Notes under the pieces: model-generated | Told to the model about the DNA's origin: nothing | The model's database searches: none | The model's input: the letters and a program-made list of their open reading frames with translations, nothing else | Source of the DNA: Paenibacillus sp. FSL K6-0276 | Lineage (GTDB): Bacteria > Bacillota > Bacilli > Paenibacillales > Paenibacillaceae | NCBI RefSeq assembly: GCF_037977235.1 | Contig: NZ_CP150276.1 | Span: 3,782,001 to 3,846,000 of the forward strand | DNA: 64,000 nt | Direction: 5' to 3' | Shown: positions 8,772 to 18,887 of the stretch, one piece after another | How positions within the stretch are numbered: the stretch's first letter is position 1 | How the letters are laid out: every line of letters starts with the position of its first letter | Program-made: the position numbers and the translations under genes

Positions 8772-10159
8772 GATTCACCTGTTCTAAGAAGTATCTCACA
8801 GAGTTGCTCTTTAGAAGCCATCAGCAGATCGTCGGGTACATTTTGACCATTGGTCATATAAGATAATGTGAGAGGGAAATCATTCAGGACGTTAAAGAGT
8901 GGACCATAACTTCCCGTCTCATCTAGCTTGGTAAAAATAACTTTATCCAGCTTGTACCTGCCAAAATGCTCTGCAATAAGCTTCATATCACGGCTTTTCG
9001 AGGTCAAACTGAGTACTAGATAGGTCTCACTTCTTAATTCCTTCGCTAGCAAGCTTTGCAGTTCTGCTACAAGCATATCATTGCGATAATTTCGTCCAGC
9101 TGTATCCATTATTACAAGATCACAACTCTCCAATCGAAAAAGTGCTCTTTGTAAATCTCCCGGTGATTGAACAACCTCAAGCGGAACATTTAGGATAGAT
9201 GCGTATGTACGCAACTGCTCCACAGCAGAAATTCGATACGTATCGGAGGTGATAAAACCAACCTTGCGTCCGTGTTTAAATAGCTGTTCAGCCGCAAGCT
9301 TGGCTATTGTAGTTGTTTTCCCTACTCCCGTGGGTCCAGCAATATATACGATTTGGGTATCCCGTGCAATTCCATCAGCGATTCGACCTGACAGAAATCC
9401 ATCGAGTTGTTCTTTCAAGGACTCCTGAAATTTCTCAGGTCCCCAAGTACGCCCTTCATCCGCCCAACGTTCTGAGATATTACTAATCCACTCTTCAACA
9501 AGTACATCATCCATCTCCTGCTCTAGCAAAAGATTTCTAAGCTGCTGAAGACTGTCCGGTAACTCTCTCGCCCCCGAAGATTGTCTAGCGATTCGCTCCA
9601 TCCATAGCTTCATATCCTTAATTTCACGAAGAACATCATTCTCATGGGTTGAAGCAACTTCTGGTGTCTGTTCTAGACCAAGCGACTCATAAAGCGCTGG
9701 TACAGATTTCACTTCATCCAGGTTTGTTTCAGACGACTTAATATCATCCTTACCAACAGTCCTTATTTCTTGTAAAAACGCTGGACGCTTGGCTGCCGAT
9801 TCTTGCACATCGATAGCCTCAGACAATGCTGCGGCGATTTCCACAAACGACCGTGTCTCTTCGGACTTTTCTAGTGTGACAGAGGGTATAGTTGAAGCTG
9901 ATGATGCTTTTTGATAAGCCTGTGGTACAGCACTACGCGGAATGTTCATCGCAGGCTTCGATGGTTTTTCAGGAACATTACTCTTCTGAGCTTTCTCAAC
10001 AGCAGCAACAACCTCTATTTTTTTCTTCTTAAATAACCCTAAAAATCCGCCAATCTTGATTTCTTTGGTGCTTAAAATGACGGCCTCGCTTCCAAGCTCG
10101 CTGCGAATGGAATGCATGGCGTCAGGCATCGTATCGACCACATAACGCTTCACTCTCAT
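8768..10159 (-). CDS. flhF: SRP-family GTPase FlhF
   Basis: 463 residues. An N-terminal basic region and a long variable part are followed by an SRP-type NG domain with G1 [12 protein letters not shown]3 DTAGRNYRND and G4 TKLDETGSYG. It acts at the membrane in placing flagella and is stimulated by FlhG. It overlaps flhA and flhG by 4 bp each. The G motifs are intact. Confidence 0.96.
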   Translation of the reverse strand: MRVKRYVVDTMPDAMHSIRSELGSEAVILSTKEIKIGGFLGLFKKKKIEVVAAVEKAQKSNVPEKPSKPAMNIPRSAVPQAYQKASSASTIPSVTLEKSEETRSFVEIAAALSEAIDVQESAAKRPAFLQEIRTVGKDDIKSSETNLDEVKSVPALYESLGLEQTPEVASTHENDVLREIKDMKLWMERIARQSSGARELPDSLQQLRNLLLEQEMDDVLVEEWISNISERWADEGRTWGPEKFQESLKEQLDGFLSGRIADGIARDTQIVYIAGPTGVGKTTTIAKLAAEQLFKHGRKVGFITSDTYRISAVEQLRTYASILNVPLEVVQSPGDLQRALFRLESCDLVIMDTAGRNYRNDMLVAELQSLLAKELRSETYLVLSLTSKSRDMKLIAEHFGRYKLDKVIFTKLDETGSYGPLFNVLNDFPLTLSYMTNGQNVPDDLLMASKEQLCEILLRTGES

Positions 10160-12189
10160 AAATTCACCACTCCGACGCTTTGTATTTCAATGTTAGGCTC
10201 TAGTTCGCTATAAGACAGTACGGGAATGTCCTGCATCGTCCGTTCAATCACCTGTCGCAAATACATACGAATGGTTGGTGATGTGAGTACAATGGGTTGT
10301 TGTCCTGACTGCAGCAGTTGATTGATCTGTTCACTAAGCCGCTGATAGATCGTTTGAGTCGATACTGGATCCAGTGCCAGATAACTGCCCTGTTCTGATT
10401 GCTGCACACTCTCAGATATTTTCTTCTCAAGGTTAGGTCCCACCGTAATAACCTTCAGAGTCTCTCCTACTTGCGAGAATTGCTGAGTAATCTGTCTGGA
10501 TAAAGACTGACGAACATATTCGGTAAGAATATCAGGATCCTTGGTGTACGTCCCATAATCCGCCAACGTCTCAAAGATAGTCACCAAATCTCTAATCGAT
10601 ATTTTCTCGCGTAGCAGTTTGGCAAGTACCTTCTGCACATCCCCAATCGCTAATACGGAAGGAATAAGATCATCGACAAGCACTGGGTAATTATCTCTAA
10701 GGTTATCCACCAACATCTTGGTTTCTTGTCGTCCTATCAGCTCATGTCCATGTCGCTTAATGAGCTCTGTCAAATGTGTAGCAACAACTGATGGAGGATC
10801 AACTACGGTATAACCAGACAATTCAGCCCGCTCTTTAACCGATTCGTCAATCCATAACGCAGGAAGTCCAAAGGAAGGTTCAATGGTCTCAATACCGTTT
10901 ATAGATTCATCATCATACCCTGGACTCATAGCTAGGTAGTGATTAAGTAATAATTCACCGCCACCGACAGTATTTCCTTTAATTTTTATGACATATTCAT
11001 TCGGTTTTAGTTGAATATTGTCGCGAATGCGTATAACGGGTACTACAAGTCCCATTTCTAATGCACATTGCCGTCGAATCATGATGATACGATCTAACAA
11101 ATCTCCACCCTGACCCGTATCTGCCAAAGGTATAAGACCATATCCGAACTCGAATTCAATAGGATCTACAGAGAGCAAATTGATGACACTTTCCGGACTT
11201 CGCACCTCTTCAATCTGTTTCTCTTCAACAAGCTGCTCTTCGGCAATCTGTTTTCGATTTAAATTTTGTCCCATACTGTAGGCTGCAAAAGCCAGCAAAC
11301 CAGCCAGCGGGAGCGTAGTAATCATATGTATAGGTGTGAAGAGCCCTAGAAAAGCAACAGTTAATGCAACAATATATAACAACTTTGGATAAGACAATAA
11401 CTGCCCTGTCAGTTCTTCTGCCAGATTACCTTCCGATGAAGCTCTAGTAACGATAAGACCCGCTGCAGTCGAAATGAGCAAAGCAGGAATTTGGCTAACT
11501 AGACCGTCCCCGATCGTCAATACGGAATAAGTGGATAACGCAGTGGAAAAATCCATTCCGTGCACAACCATACCGATAATAAAACCACCGATAAGATTGA
11601 TCAACAGGATAATGATACTCGCAATCGCGTCTCCTTTAACGAATTTACTCGCACCATCCATGGCTCCGAAAAAATCCGCTTCCCGCTCCACATTGCGGCG
11701 CCGCTCACGTGCCTGCGTTTCGTTAATCATACCTGCGTTAAGATCGGCATCAATACTCATCTGCTTGCCGGGCATCGCATCCAAGGTAAATCTCGCTCCT
11801 ACCTCAGCTACACGCTCTGAACCTTTGGTAATAACAATAAACTGAACTACTACCAAGATCAGAAACACGATAAACCCAACGGCAATTTGTCCTCCGGCGA
11901 TCCAGCTTCCGAAAGTAGATACCACAGAACCGGCATCTCCGTAAGTCAGGATCAGTTTTGTTGTCGAAATGTTTAGTGACAGACGAAATAATGTCGTAAC
12001 AAGCAACAGTGAAGGAAAAATTGAAAATTCGAGTGCATTCTTCGTGTTCATAGCAACTAATATGATTATTAATGCTATAGAGATATTAATAACAAGCAAA
12101 ACGTCCAAAAGCCAGGACGGGATAGGCAGAATCATCATAAGCACGATACCGATGATGCCTAGCAAAACTGTTAAATCTTTAGCTTTCAA
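10156..12189 (-). CDS. flhA: Flagellar type III export gate protein FlhA
   Basis: 677 residues, TTG start. The N-terminal half is a multi-span membrane domain with the family signature after the fourth helix (ARFTLDAMPGKQMSIDADL). The C-terminal half is the cytosolic ring domain that docks chaperone-substrate complexes. It is 17 bp from flhB and overlaps flhF by 4 bp. Length is normal for the family. Confidence 0.97.
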   Translation of the reverse strand: MKAKDLTVLLGIIGIVLMMILPIPSWLLDVLLVINISIALIIILVAMNTKNALEFSIFPSLLLVTTLFRLSLNISTTKLILTYGDAGSVVSTFGSWIAGGQIAVGFIVFLILVVVQFIVITKGSERVAEVGARFTLDAMPGKQMSIDADLNAGMINETQARERRRNVEREADFFGAMDGASKFVKGDAIASIIILLINLIGGFIIGMVVHGMDFSTALSTYSVLTIGDGLVSQIPALLISTAAGLIVTRASSEGNLAEELTGQLLSYPKLLYIVALTVAFLGLFTPIHMITTLPLAGLLAFAAYSMGQNLNRKQIAEEQLVEEKQIEEVRSPESVINLLSVDPIEFEFGYGLIPLADTGQGGDLLDRIIMIRRQCALEMGLVVPVIRIRDNIQLKPNEYVIKIKGNTVGGGELLLNHYLAMSPGYDDESINGIETIEPSFGLPALWIDESVKERAELSGYTVVDPPSVVATHLTELIKRHGHELIGRQETKMLVDNLRDNYPVLVDDLIPSVLAIGDVQKVLAKLLREKISIRDLVTIFETLADYGTYTKDPDILTEYVRQSLSRQITQQFSQVGETLKVITVGPNLEKKISESVQQSEQGSYLALDPVSTQTIYQRLSEQINQLLQSGQQPIVLTSPTIRMYLRQVIERTMQDIPVLSYSELEPNIEIQSVGVVNL

Positions 12190-12206
12190 TGTCCTAACCC
12201 CCCGCC

Positions 12207-13301
12207 TTATTTCCTCTTACCTTTAAGCTTATATACATATGCAAGCACTTCAGCCACAGCCTGGAACAGATCATTTGGAACGACATCTCCAATTTCTGCC
12301 CTTTGGAATAATGCCCGTGCCAGCGGTTTGTTTTCCATAGTCACGACGCCATGTTCTTTAGCCAGCTCCCGAATACGAAGTGCTACATAATCCTGCCCTT
12401 TTGCGATAATCTGAGGCGCTTCCATTTCGGAACCGTCATATTTTAGTGCAACAGCAAAGTGCGTTGGATTTGTAATAATTACATCCGCGTTAGGAACTTC
12501 CTGCATCATTCGCTGCATGGCCATTCTACGTTGACGTTCCCTGATCTTACCTTTGATTAGAGGGTCACCCTCCATTTTTTTGTATTCGTCCTTGATATCC
12601 TGCTTAGACATTTTCAGACTTTTTTCGTGCTCGTACTTCTGATACATAAAGTCTAGAAAAGCCATAACTAGCAAGGCAACCCCGATTTTCAAACCAAGAT
12701 TCATCGTCAGCTTGGCTGCAAACTTAAAAATCCCCTCCGCACTGATATGCGACAGGGATGCAAAGTTCTTCTTTTCTCCCCATAATGTGCTATATACCAG
12801 ATAAGAAATAATTAAAAGTTTGAAAATTGATTTCAGGAATTCTACAAACGAACGCATGGAGAAAATATTTTTGAATCCTTTTATCGGATTAATTTTACTG
12901 AATTTAGGAGTTATCCCTTCTCCCGTGACCATAAAGCCCACCTGTACCAAATTGGAAACAAGTGCCATAAAGAATGTAATTCCAAGTAATGGAGCTAGCA
13001 AAATCAATATTTGCAGTCCATACTGATTAAATAGTTCGGTTATGTTCTCAGGAGTAACGTTCAGCATCATTCGATTCTGAAATACGTCCGTGTATAGTTT
13101 CATGAAGCGTTCTTTCATAAAACCACCAAACATCATCAAACTAACTATCGCAGCTAGCAACACAACTGCACCGGACAGCTCAGCACTTTTGGCTACTTGA
13201 CCCTTTTTGCGAGCATCCTGCCGTTTCTTCGGGGTTGCTTTTTCCGTCTTTTCACCGGCGAAGAGTTGAAGATCCAGTCTATAACGCTTCGTCTTAGGCA
13301 T
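12207..13301 (-). CDS. flhB: Flagellar export substrate-specificity protein FlhB
   Basis: 364 residues. Four membrane helices lie between about residues 40 and 220. The cytosolic domain carries the autocleavage motif N278-P279-T280-H281. Cleavage there allows export to switch from rod/hook to filament subunits. The start (ATG, AAGGGGAGAG upstream) gives the typical basic N-terminus. A second, truncated FlhB-type protein (ylqH) is encoded at 44.4-44.7 kb. Confidence 0.97.
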   Translation of the reverse strand: MPKTKRYRLDLQLFAGEKTEKATPKKRQDARKKGQVAKSAELSGAVVLLAAIVSLMMFGGFMKERFMKLYTDVFQNRMMLNVTPENITELFNQYGLQILILLAPLLGITFFMALVSNLVQVGFMVTGEGITPKFSKINPIKGFKNIFSMRSFVEFLKSIFKLLIISYLVYSTLWGEKKNFASLSHISAEGIFKFAAKLTMNLGLKIGVALLVMAFLDFMYQKYEHEKSLKMSKQDIKDEYKKMEGDPLIKGKIRERQRRMAMQRMMQEVPNADVIITNPTHFAVALKYDGSEMEAPQIIAKGQDYVALRIRELAKEHGVVTMENKPLARALFQRAEIGDVVPNDLFQAVAEVLAYVYKLKGKRK

Positions 13302-13323
13302 AATACTCTCCCCTTACGGTCAC

Positions 13324-14115
13324 CTACGGACTCTTCCCCATGAGACCCAGTAAATTCTCCATGGATTCGAACATGATATCGAAGAGATTCTGAAACAGCA
13401 CAGCCAGACCTGGCATCAGCACAAGAAGAAGTGCAATACCTATAATGATTTTGAGCGGAACCCCTATAACGAATACATTATATTGCGGAGCCGTTCTCGC
13501 CAAAAAGGCAAGGCCAACATCAGTCAGAAACAGCGCGGTTACTAATGGAGCCGACATTTGAAAAGCTAGTACAAACGACTGCGCAAATGTTCGGACCAGA
13601 AACTCTGACAAACTACCATCAATCATGCCTAGAAACAAATCATTATTCATAGGAACCCATTTATAGCTGTACACAATGGCATCTAGCAGATGGTGATGTC
13701 CATTCATACTCAGAAACATTAGCAGGGCTATCATATATTTGAAATTACCGAGAATAGGTGCTGACGTTCCAGTCATAGGATCAATGACGTTGGCAATACC
13801 GAAGCCAATCTGAATATCAATGAACGAACCTGCTGTCTGAATCGCCATAAACATCAAATATCCAATGAAACCTAGTAATAAACCTATTAATACCTCTCTC
13901 ATAATCAGCAAAATATAACTAAAATCCTGCGGAATCGTAATCCCTGTTCCATTAGCACTAAAGACTACCAATGCTACAAAAAAAGAAATGCCTATCTTAA
14001 AAGTTGTCGGTACCCCTTGAGAAGAAAATACAGGAACGACAACAAAAAAGGCGGTAATTCGACAAAAAATAAGCAAAAAGACGGGTAAACTTTGAAGTAG
14101 GGTTTCCATGTTCAT
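13324..14115 (-). CDS. fliR: Flagellar export gate protein FliR
   Basis: 263 residues, almost entirely hydrophobic with about six membrane helices, matching FliR in length and in order next to fliQ and flhB. It forms the export gate with FliP and FliQ. The ATG is 3 bases after the fliQ stop with a poor ribosome site, so translation probably depends on coupling to fliQ. Confidence 0.96.
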   Translation of the reverse strand: MNMETLLQSLPVFLLIFCRITAFFVVVPVFSSQGVPTTFKIGISFFVALVVFSANGTGITIPQDFSYILLIMREVLIGLLLGFIGYLMFMAIQTAGSFIDIQIGFGIANVIDPMTGTSAPILGNFKYMIALLMFLSMNGHHHLLDAIVYSYKWVPMNNDLFLGMIDGSLSEFLVRTFAQSFVLAFQMSAPLVTALFLTDVGLAFLARTAPQYNVFVIGVPLKIIIGIALLLVLMPGLAVLFQNLFDIMFESMENLLGLMGKSP

Positions 14116-14118
14116 TGA

Positions 14119-14388
14119 TTAACCAATATACATATAGAGATTTCCCAAAATTTGGCTAGTAAAGTCAATCAGCTTCGTGATGATCCACGGACCAAATAAC
14201 AATAAAGCCAGTAGTACTGCGACGATTTTGGGAACAAACGCTAGCGTCTGTTCCTGAATCTGTGTCGTAGCTTGAAAAATACTGATTATTAGCCCTACCA
14301 CCAGACCAAGAATCAGCATGGGAGCGCTGACTTCCAGCACCAAATATACGGCTTGGCTTGCTAGACCGATTATAAACTCCGTACTCAT
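14119..14388 (-). CDS. fliQ: Flagellar export gate protein FliQ
   Basis: 89 residues with two membrane helices and the family-like stretch SIFQATTQIQEQTLAFVPK between them. It is a small subunit of the FliPQR gate. GAGGAGG precedes the ATG. Confidence 0.96.
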   Translation of the reverse strand: MSTEFIIGLASQAVYLVLEVSAPMLILGLVVGLIISIFQATTQIQEQTLAFVPKIVAVLLALLLFGPWIITKLIDFTSQILGNLYMYIG

Positions 14389-14409
14389 TCCTCATGCCTC
14401 CTCTTAAGG

Positions 14410-15174
14410 TCAGGTGTTAAAACTAAGAAGTAGTGATTTAATGACTAAGTACCAGCCGTCTACCAGTACAAAGAGCATAATTTTAAAAGGTAATGAAATC
14501 ATGACCGGGGGAAGCATCATCATCCCCATGGCCATTAGCGTACTCGCCACAACAATATCAATAATCAGAAATGGAATGAAAATTAAGAAGCCCATTGTAA
14601 AAGCTTTTTTTAATTCACCAATTGCGAAAGCAGGCACCATCACCGTCAGTGGAATATCACTGTATGTAGCCGGTTTAGCCGATCCGGTATAACCGGTATA
14701 ATTCATAAATAACAGAAGATCTTTGGAATTCGTCTGTTTAAACATAAACTCTTTCATCGGATCTGCAGCTTTATCAAAAGCCTCAGACTGAGTAATCGTC
14801 CCCTTCATATACGGCTGCAACGCCGTTTCATTAACTGTCTTCAAAGTTGGAGACATAACGAACAGGGTCAGAAATAGAGCAAGCCCTACCAGCACCTGAT
14901 TTGGAGGCATGGACTGAGTACCAAGTGAGGTTCTCACAAAACCGAGCACGATTACAATTCTAGTAAAGCTGGTCATGAGAACTAGAAACGCCGGAGCAAT
15001 ACTCAGAACCGTAACGAGTAGTAAAATTGATATGGAACTGGTACCACCGCTTGAACCATCTTCATTACCGACCTGAATATTAACATTAGGTATAGGATCA
15101 GCATGTATCGGCCGCATCATAACTATACTAATGAACCCGAACAGCAGAATAGCAAGAATTAGCTTCTTTTTCAT
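14410..15174 (-). CDS. fliP: Flagellar export gate protein FliP
   Basis: 254 residues. A cleavable-type signal sequence (residues 1-25, ending MMRPIHADP) is followed by FliP motifs including FTRIVIVLGFVR and PPNQVLVGLALFLT, and by further membrane helices. It is the core of the export gate. The ATG overlaps the fliO stop by 4 bp. Confidence 0.97.
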   Translation of the reverse strand: MKKKLILAILLFGFISIVMMRPIHADPIPNVNIQVGNEDGSSGGTSSISILLLVTVLSIAPAFLVLMTSFTRIVIVLGFVRTSLGTQSMPPNQVLVGLALFLTLFVMSPTLKTVNETALQPYMKGTITQSEAFDKAADPMKEFMFKQTNSKDLLLFMNYTGYTGSAKPATYSDIPLTVMVPAFAIGELKKAFTMGFLIFIPFLIIDIVVASTLMAMGMMMLPPVMISLPFKIMLFVLVDGWYLVIKSLLLSFNT

Positions 15175-15704
15175 AAATTCCTCGACTCATCCTTAGTAGC
15201 ATCATCCCGGAGTAACTCTTCCATCTTCTCTTTACGCTCTGGTGCAGAACGAAGTTTGGATTGCAGTGTCTCGTAAAAAGATGATGTTTCACTAAGCTCG
15301 ATTTCCTCAGATGGAACCTCCCCACGCAGCTTAACCTTAACCTTAACCTTGGCAATAAGCGGTGTGAGAAAATTATTCTGGTTAGAGGACTGATCCTCAA
15401 ATGCTGCAATGATCAAAGCTACCTCATCTGGATCAGTGACTTTATCCAAGATGGATATGTTCTCACCAATCCCGATTAAGTAAAGACTGCTTCCCAGTTC
15501 AATAACCTGCATCGACTTGTTAGGTCCCAGCCCTACTGCACCAAGTGTTCGTATGGAACGCCCGCTCATAAAGGTCTGGTTACGACGTCCAAGAAAACGG
15601 ATCAGCAGCACAATAAGTACAATGATTACCGCAAGGACAATAATAACGTTAAGCAAATTCAGCAGGGTGTTATTGCTCCCGAGCGGTTCTGGATTGACGG
15701 GCAT
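15171..15704 (-). CDS. fliO: Flagellar biosynthesis protein FliO (FliZ in older Bacillus usage)
   Basis: 177 residues. One N-terminal membrane helix at about residues 16-38, then a small cytosolic domain typical of FliO (GAVGLGPNKSMQVIELG), then a charged tail. It helps assemble the FliP ring. The position between cheY and fliP is conserved. Detection rests on position and this short domain. Confidence 0.92.
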   Translation of the reverse strand: MPVNPEPLGSNNTLLNLLNVIIVLAVIIVLIVLLIRFLGRRNQTFMSGRSIRTLGAVGLGPNKSMQVIELGSSLYLIGIGENISILDKVTDPDEVALIIAAFEDQSSNQNNFLTPLIAKVKVKVKLRGEVPSEEIELSETSSFYETLQSKLRSAPERKEKMEELLRDDATKDESRNL

Positions 15705-15713
15705 GTCTCTTTC

Positions 15714-16079
15714 CTACACACCCAACGTTTTGTTAATAGCTTCGATAACACGGTCTGCTTGGAAAGGCTTCACGATAAAGTCTTTCGCACCCGCTTGAAT
15801 AGCATCGATAACCATAGCCTGCTGGCCCATGGCTGAACACATGATGACCTTAGCAGCCGGATCTATTTTCTTGATTTCTTTCAGGGCGGCGATTCCGTCC
15901 ATTTCAGGCATAGTTATATCCATCGTGATAAGGTCCGGACGCAGTTCTTTAAATTTCTCTATAGCTTGAGAACCGTCCTGAGCTTCGCCCACTACTTCAA
16001 ATCCGTTTTTCGACAAAATGTCACGGATCATCATTCTCATAAATGCTGCATCGTCCACGATTAGAATTCGGTTAGCCAT
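15714..16079 (-). CDS. cheY: Chemotaxis response regulator CheY
   Basis: 121 residues from ATG at 16079 with GGGAGGA upstream; the longer open frame overlaps fliY and is not CheY-like. Single receiver domain: acidic pocket in ILIVDDAAFMR, phospho-acceptor Asp in LITMDITMPEMDG, and Lys in FIVKPFQ. CheY-P binds FliM and FliY at the switch. Confidence 0.97.
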   Translation of the reverse strand: MANRILIVDDAAFMRMMIRDILSKNGFEVVGEAQDGSQAIEKFKELRPDLITMDITMPEMDGIAALKEIKKIDPAAKVIMCSAMGQQAMVIDAIQAGAKDFIVKPFQADRVIEAINKTLGV

Positions 16080-16105
16080 TTTTACAAAATCCTCCCTAAG
16101 TATGC

Positions 16106-17392
16106 TTATTGTAATTTCTGAATTCGGTCCCACTGGCTGACGATATCCGTAACGCGTACGCCGAAGTTTTCATCGATAACTACGACTTCGCCTTTGGCAA
16201 TAAGCTTGTTGTTAACCAAAATATCTACAGGCTCACCGGCGAGCTTGTCCAGCTCAATGATCGAGCCTTGAGACATTTCCAAAATATCTTTAATCTGCTT
16301 CTGGGTCCTCCCTAATTCTACGGTTACTCTAAGCGGTATGTCCATCAATAAATTTAAATTATTTTCATCAATATGACCAAAAGCTCCACCGTTAAGGTTA
16401 GCAAATTGTACAGGCTGTACATTTACATTGCGATTCGCTTCAGGACTAAGCGGTGGTGTCTGTCCATAAGGCATGCCTTGTGGGGGCATTCCGTAAGGTG
16501 GCATCCCAGGCATACCATACGCCGGCATTCCTGCTGGAGGATAATAATATCCGCCTTCCGGCATCCCTGGATAAGCAGGCATCCCCTGCGACGGATATGG
16601 CGGAGGTGTTTCTCCTGCAGGCTGAGAAGGTGCTACAGGAGGCGTCTCCACATGAGCTGGCTTAGCAGGAGCATCAGTTGACGTAACTGCAGTCTCTTGC
16701 GCTGCAGGGCTGACATCACCTAGAAGCATCGTTACCATATCCTTAGCAAACTGAACAGGCAAGAGTTGCATAATAGTAGAGTCTATTAAATCTCCAATTT
16801 TAAGCCGGAACGAAATACGTATTAAGGTCTCGTCATTCGGTAGGCTGCCTACTCCTTCACCGCTGGACATATTTAGAATGTCGATACCCGGAGGTGAAAT
16901 ATTAACAAAGCGATTGAAAATAGTGGACATTGATGTTGCAGAAGAACCCATCATTTGATTCATAGCTTCCTGCACAGCACTGATGTGAATTTCATTCAAT
17001 TCTTCATCCTTAGGTTCGCCTTCACCACCGAGCATTAAATCAGCGATGACCTGTGCATCCCTAATCTTAATAACAAGTGAATTAATACCTTGAAACCCAT
17101 CTACATACTCCACATGCACAGCTACATGCGGTTTAGGAAAAGCTTCTTCAAACTCCCCACGTGTAATGATGGAAACTTGAGGAGTTGTAATATCAACCTT
17201 TTTCCCCAATAAAGTGGAAAGAGCTGTCGCTGCACTACCGAATGTTATGTTCCCGATTTCACCCAAAGCATCCTGTTCGAACGGTGTTAAATAGTCATTT
17301 ACCGTCTTCACCAAAGGAGCTATTGAGCCTTCCGAAGATTGTCTCAGAAGGGCGTCTATTTCTTCTTGGGATAAATAATCTTTACTCGTCAA
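16106..17392 (-). CDS. fliY: Flagellar switch protein and CheY-P phosphatase FliY
   Basis: 428 residues from TTG at 17392, placed correctly behind GAAGGAG and overlapping fliM by 11 bp; the open frame extends 8 codons further. It has an N-terminal CheY-binding peptide (YLSQEEIDALLRQ), a CheC-like domain with two phosphatase motifs (DALGEIGNI and SAVQEAMNQ), a Pro/Gly/Met/Tyr-rich linker with seven GMP tripeptides around residues 260-320, and a C-terminal FliN (SpoA) domain in the last 85 residues. It clears CheY-P at the motor. Confidence 0.96.
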   Translation of the reverse strand: MTSKDYLSQEEIDALLRQSSEGSIAPLVKTVNDYLTPFEQDALGEIGNITFGSAATALSTLLGKKVDITTPQVSIITRGEFEEAFPKPHVAVHVEYVDGFQGINSLVIKIRDAQVIADLMLGGEGEPKDEELNEIHISAVQEAMNQMMGSSATSMSTIFNRFVNISPPGIDILNMSSGEGVGSLPNDETLIRISFRLKIGDLIDSTIMQLLPVQFAKDMVTMLLGDVSPAAQETAVTSTDAPAKPAHVETPPVAPSQPAGETPPPYPSQGMPAYPGMPEGGYYYPPAGMPAYGMPGMPPYGMPPQGMPYGQTPPLSPEANRNVNVQPVQFANLNGGAFGHIDENNLNLLMDIPLRVTVELGRTQKQIKDILEMSQGSIIELDKLAGEPVDILVNNKLIAKGEVVVIDENFGVRVTDIVSQWDRIQKLQ

Positions 17393-18380
17393 TTTCTTCA
17401 ACTCCTTCACTGACAATCTCGTCTATTTGCACGGCTACCCGGTCTTTCACCATTCCGGGACTTCCGATGAACTTAAGTTTCTCCCCTACCTTAATCGAGA
17501 GTCCGGAATCTACATTCCTGTTGAGAGAGATCACGTCACCGACGCTAAGCCCAAGAAACTCAGATATGGATAGGCGCGATTCTCCAAGTTCAGCTACAAT
17601 CGGTAGTTTCGCCTTATGAACTCTAGCTTTAATGGCTTCAAGTTCATCTGTATCCCTCGTCTTCTTCTCTGTAACAAACCATTGGTGAACTGATAGCCTA
17701 GACATTATAGGTTCTAGGACTACGTGCGGTATGCAAAGATTGATCATACCCGTTGTATCTCCAATTTTGGTGCTTAACGAGATTAATGCAATAGTCTCAT
17801 TGGGCGATACAATTTGCATGAACTGCGGATTCGTTTCGAGCGCTTCCATGCGCGGATGAATATCCAGCACTGTCTTCCAAGCTTCCTGCAAACTCTCAAA
17901 ACATCCACTGAAGATACGCTCCATGATCGTTGTTTCGATCTCAGTTAAAGCATTAATCTTAGAAGGTGCAGTCCCAAAACCTCCCAGCAATCTGTCCAGC
18001 ATAGCGAAAGCGATGTTTGGATGAACTTCCATTACCATTCGACCTTCTAAAGGTTCAGCTTCGAAAATGTTCAGTATGGTCATTTTCGGAATGGAACGTA
18101 TAAATTCATCATAAGGGAGCTGCTCTACTTGAACGACATTAATCTGCACGAAGGTGCGTAATTGGGCTGAAAAGTATGTTGTAAGATAGCGGGCGAAATT
18201 GTCATGTATCCTTGTAAGACTACGGATATGATCTTTAGAAAAGCGAACGGCCCGTTTAAAGTCATAAGATCGGATCTTCTTCTGAGTTTCTTCCTTTTTA
18301 AGTTCATCGGCATCCATCTCACCGGAAGAAAGTGCAGCAAGTAGAGCATCTATTTCATTTTGTGATAGTACATCAACCAA
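17382..18380 (-). CDS. fliM: Flagellar switch protein FliM
   Basis: 332 residues from TTG at 18380, eight bases behind a G-rich ribosome site (TAGGGGGG); a GTG three codons earlier overlaps that site. The N-terminal CheY-P binding peptide LSQNEIDALLAAL is followed by the CheC-like middle domain and the C-terminal SpoA domain. It forms the C-ring with FliG and FliY. Confidence 0.96.
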   Translation of the reverse strand: MVDVLSQNEIDALLAALSSGEMDADELKKEETQKKIRSYDFKRAVRFSKDHIRSLTRIHDNFARYLTTYFSAQLRTFVQINVVQVEQLPYDEFIRSIPKMTILNIFEAEPLEGRMVMEVHPNIAFAMLDRLLGGFGTAPSKINALTEIETTIMERIFSGCFESLQEAWKTVLDIHPRMEALETNPQFMQIVSPNETIALISLSTKIGDTTGMINLCIPHVVLEPIMSRLSVHQWFVTEKKTRDTDELEAIKARVHKAKLPIVAELGESRLSISEFLGLSVGDVISLNRNVDSGLSIKVGEKLKFIGSPGMVKDRVAVQIDEIVSEGVEEIDE

Positions 18381-18419
18381 TTCAATCACCCCCCTATCAA
18401 AGAATTATCAGGCCTGAAG

Positions 18420-18887
18420 CTACATAGAAGCCAAAAGGAATTTGGTGACTTCGATCTGAGTGATTTTGCCTTCGGTCAATGTCTTATTAATCAGGTTAAC
18501 AAGTTTGCTGCTAAGCTGATCTTTGCCGTTTGCTCCATTAAGCTCCTCAGGTTTGGTATCTGCAAGCGTCTTGATAATTATCGGCTTGATTTTGATCTCT
18601 TTTATTTTTTCGAATGCTTCCTTTGATTTCGCAGAATTCAGTTGGAAGGCGAAATCTATTTGAACGATATAATCGGGATCAGCAAGATTTGTTTTGATCT
18701 CAGCGATCTCTGCCGTTAATTCGACGATTTCATCTGCAGTTAAATACTTGGTTCCCACACTTTGAACCGCAGCATTTACATCATTCGTATCTTTCGGAAA
18801 GATCTTGTCCATTAATAAAAATGCGGCTATCACGATAAGTGTAATCGCAAGTAAAATCGTAAGTAGCCACGGCAGCATCTTCTTCAT
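18420..18887 (-). CDS. fliL: Flagellar basal body protein FliL
   Basis: 155 residues: an N-terminal membrane helix (about residues 7-28) and a periplasmic-side domain typical of FliL near stators. The ATG overlaps the swrD stop by 4 bp. Length agrees with the family. Confidence 0.93.
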   Translation of the reverse strand: MKKMLPWLLTILLAITLIVIAAFLLMDKIFPKDTNDVNAAVQSVGTKYLTADEIVELTAEIAEIKTNLADPDYIVQIDFAFQLNSAKSKEAFEKIKEIKIKPIIIKTLADTKPEELNGANGKDQLSSKLVNLINKTLTEGKITQIEVTKFLLASM

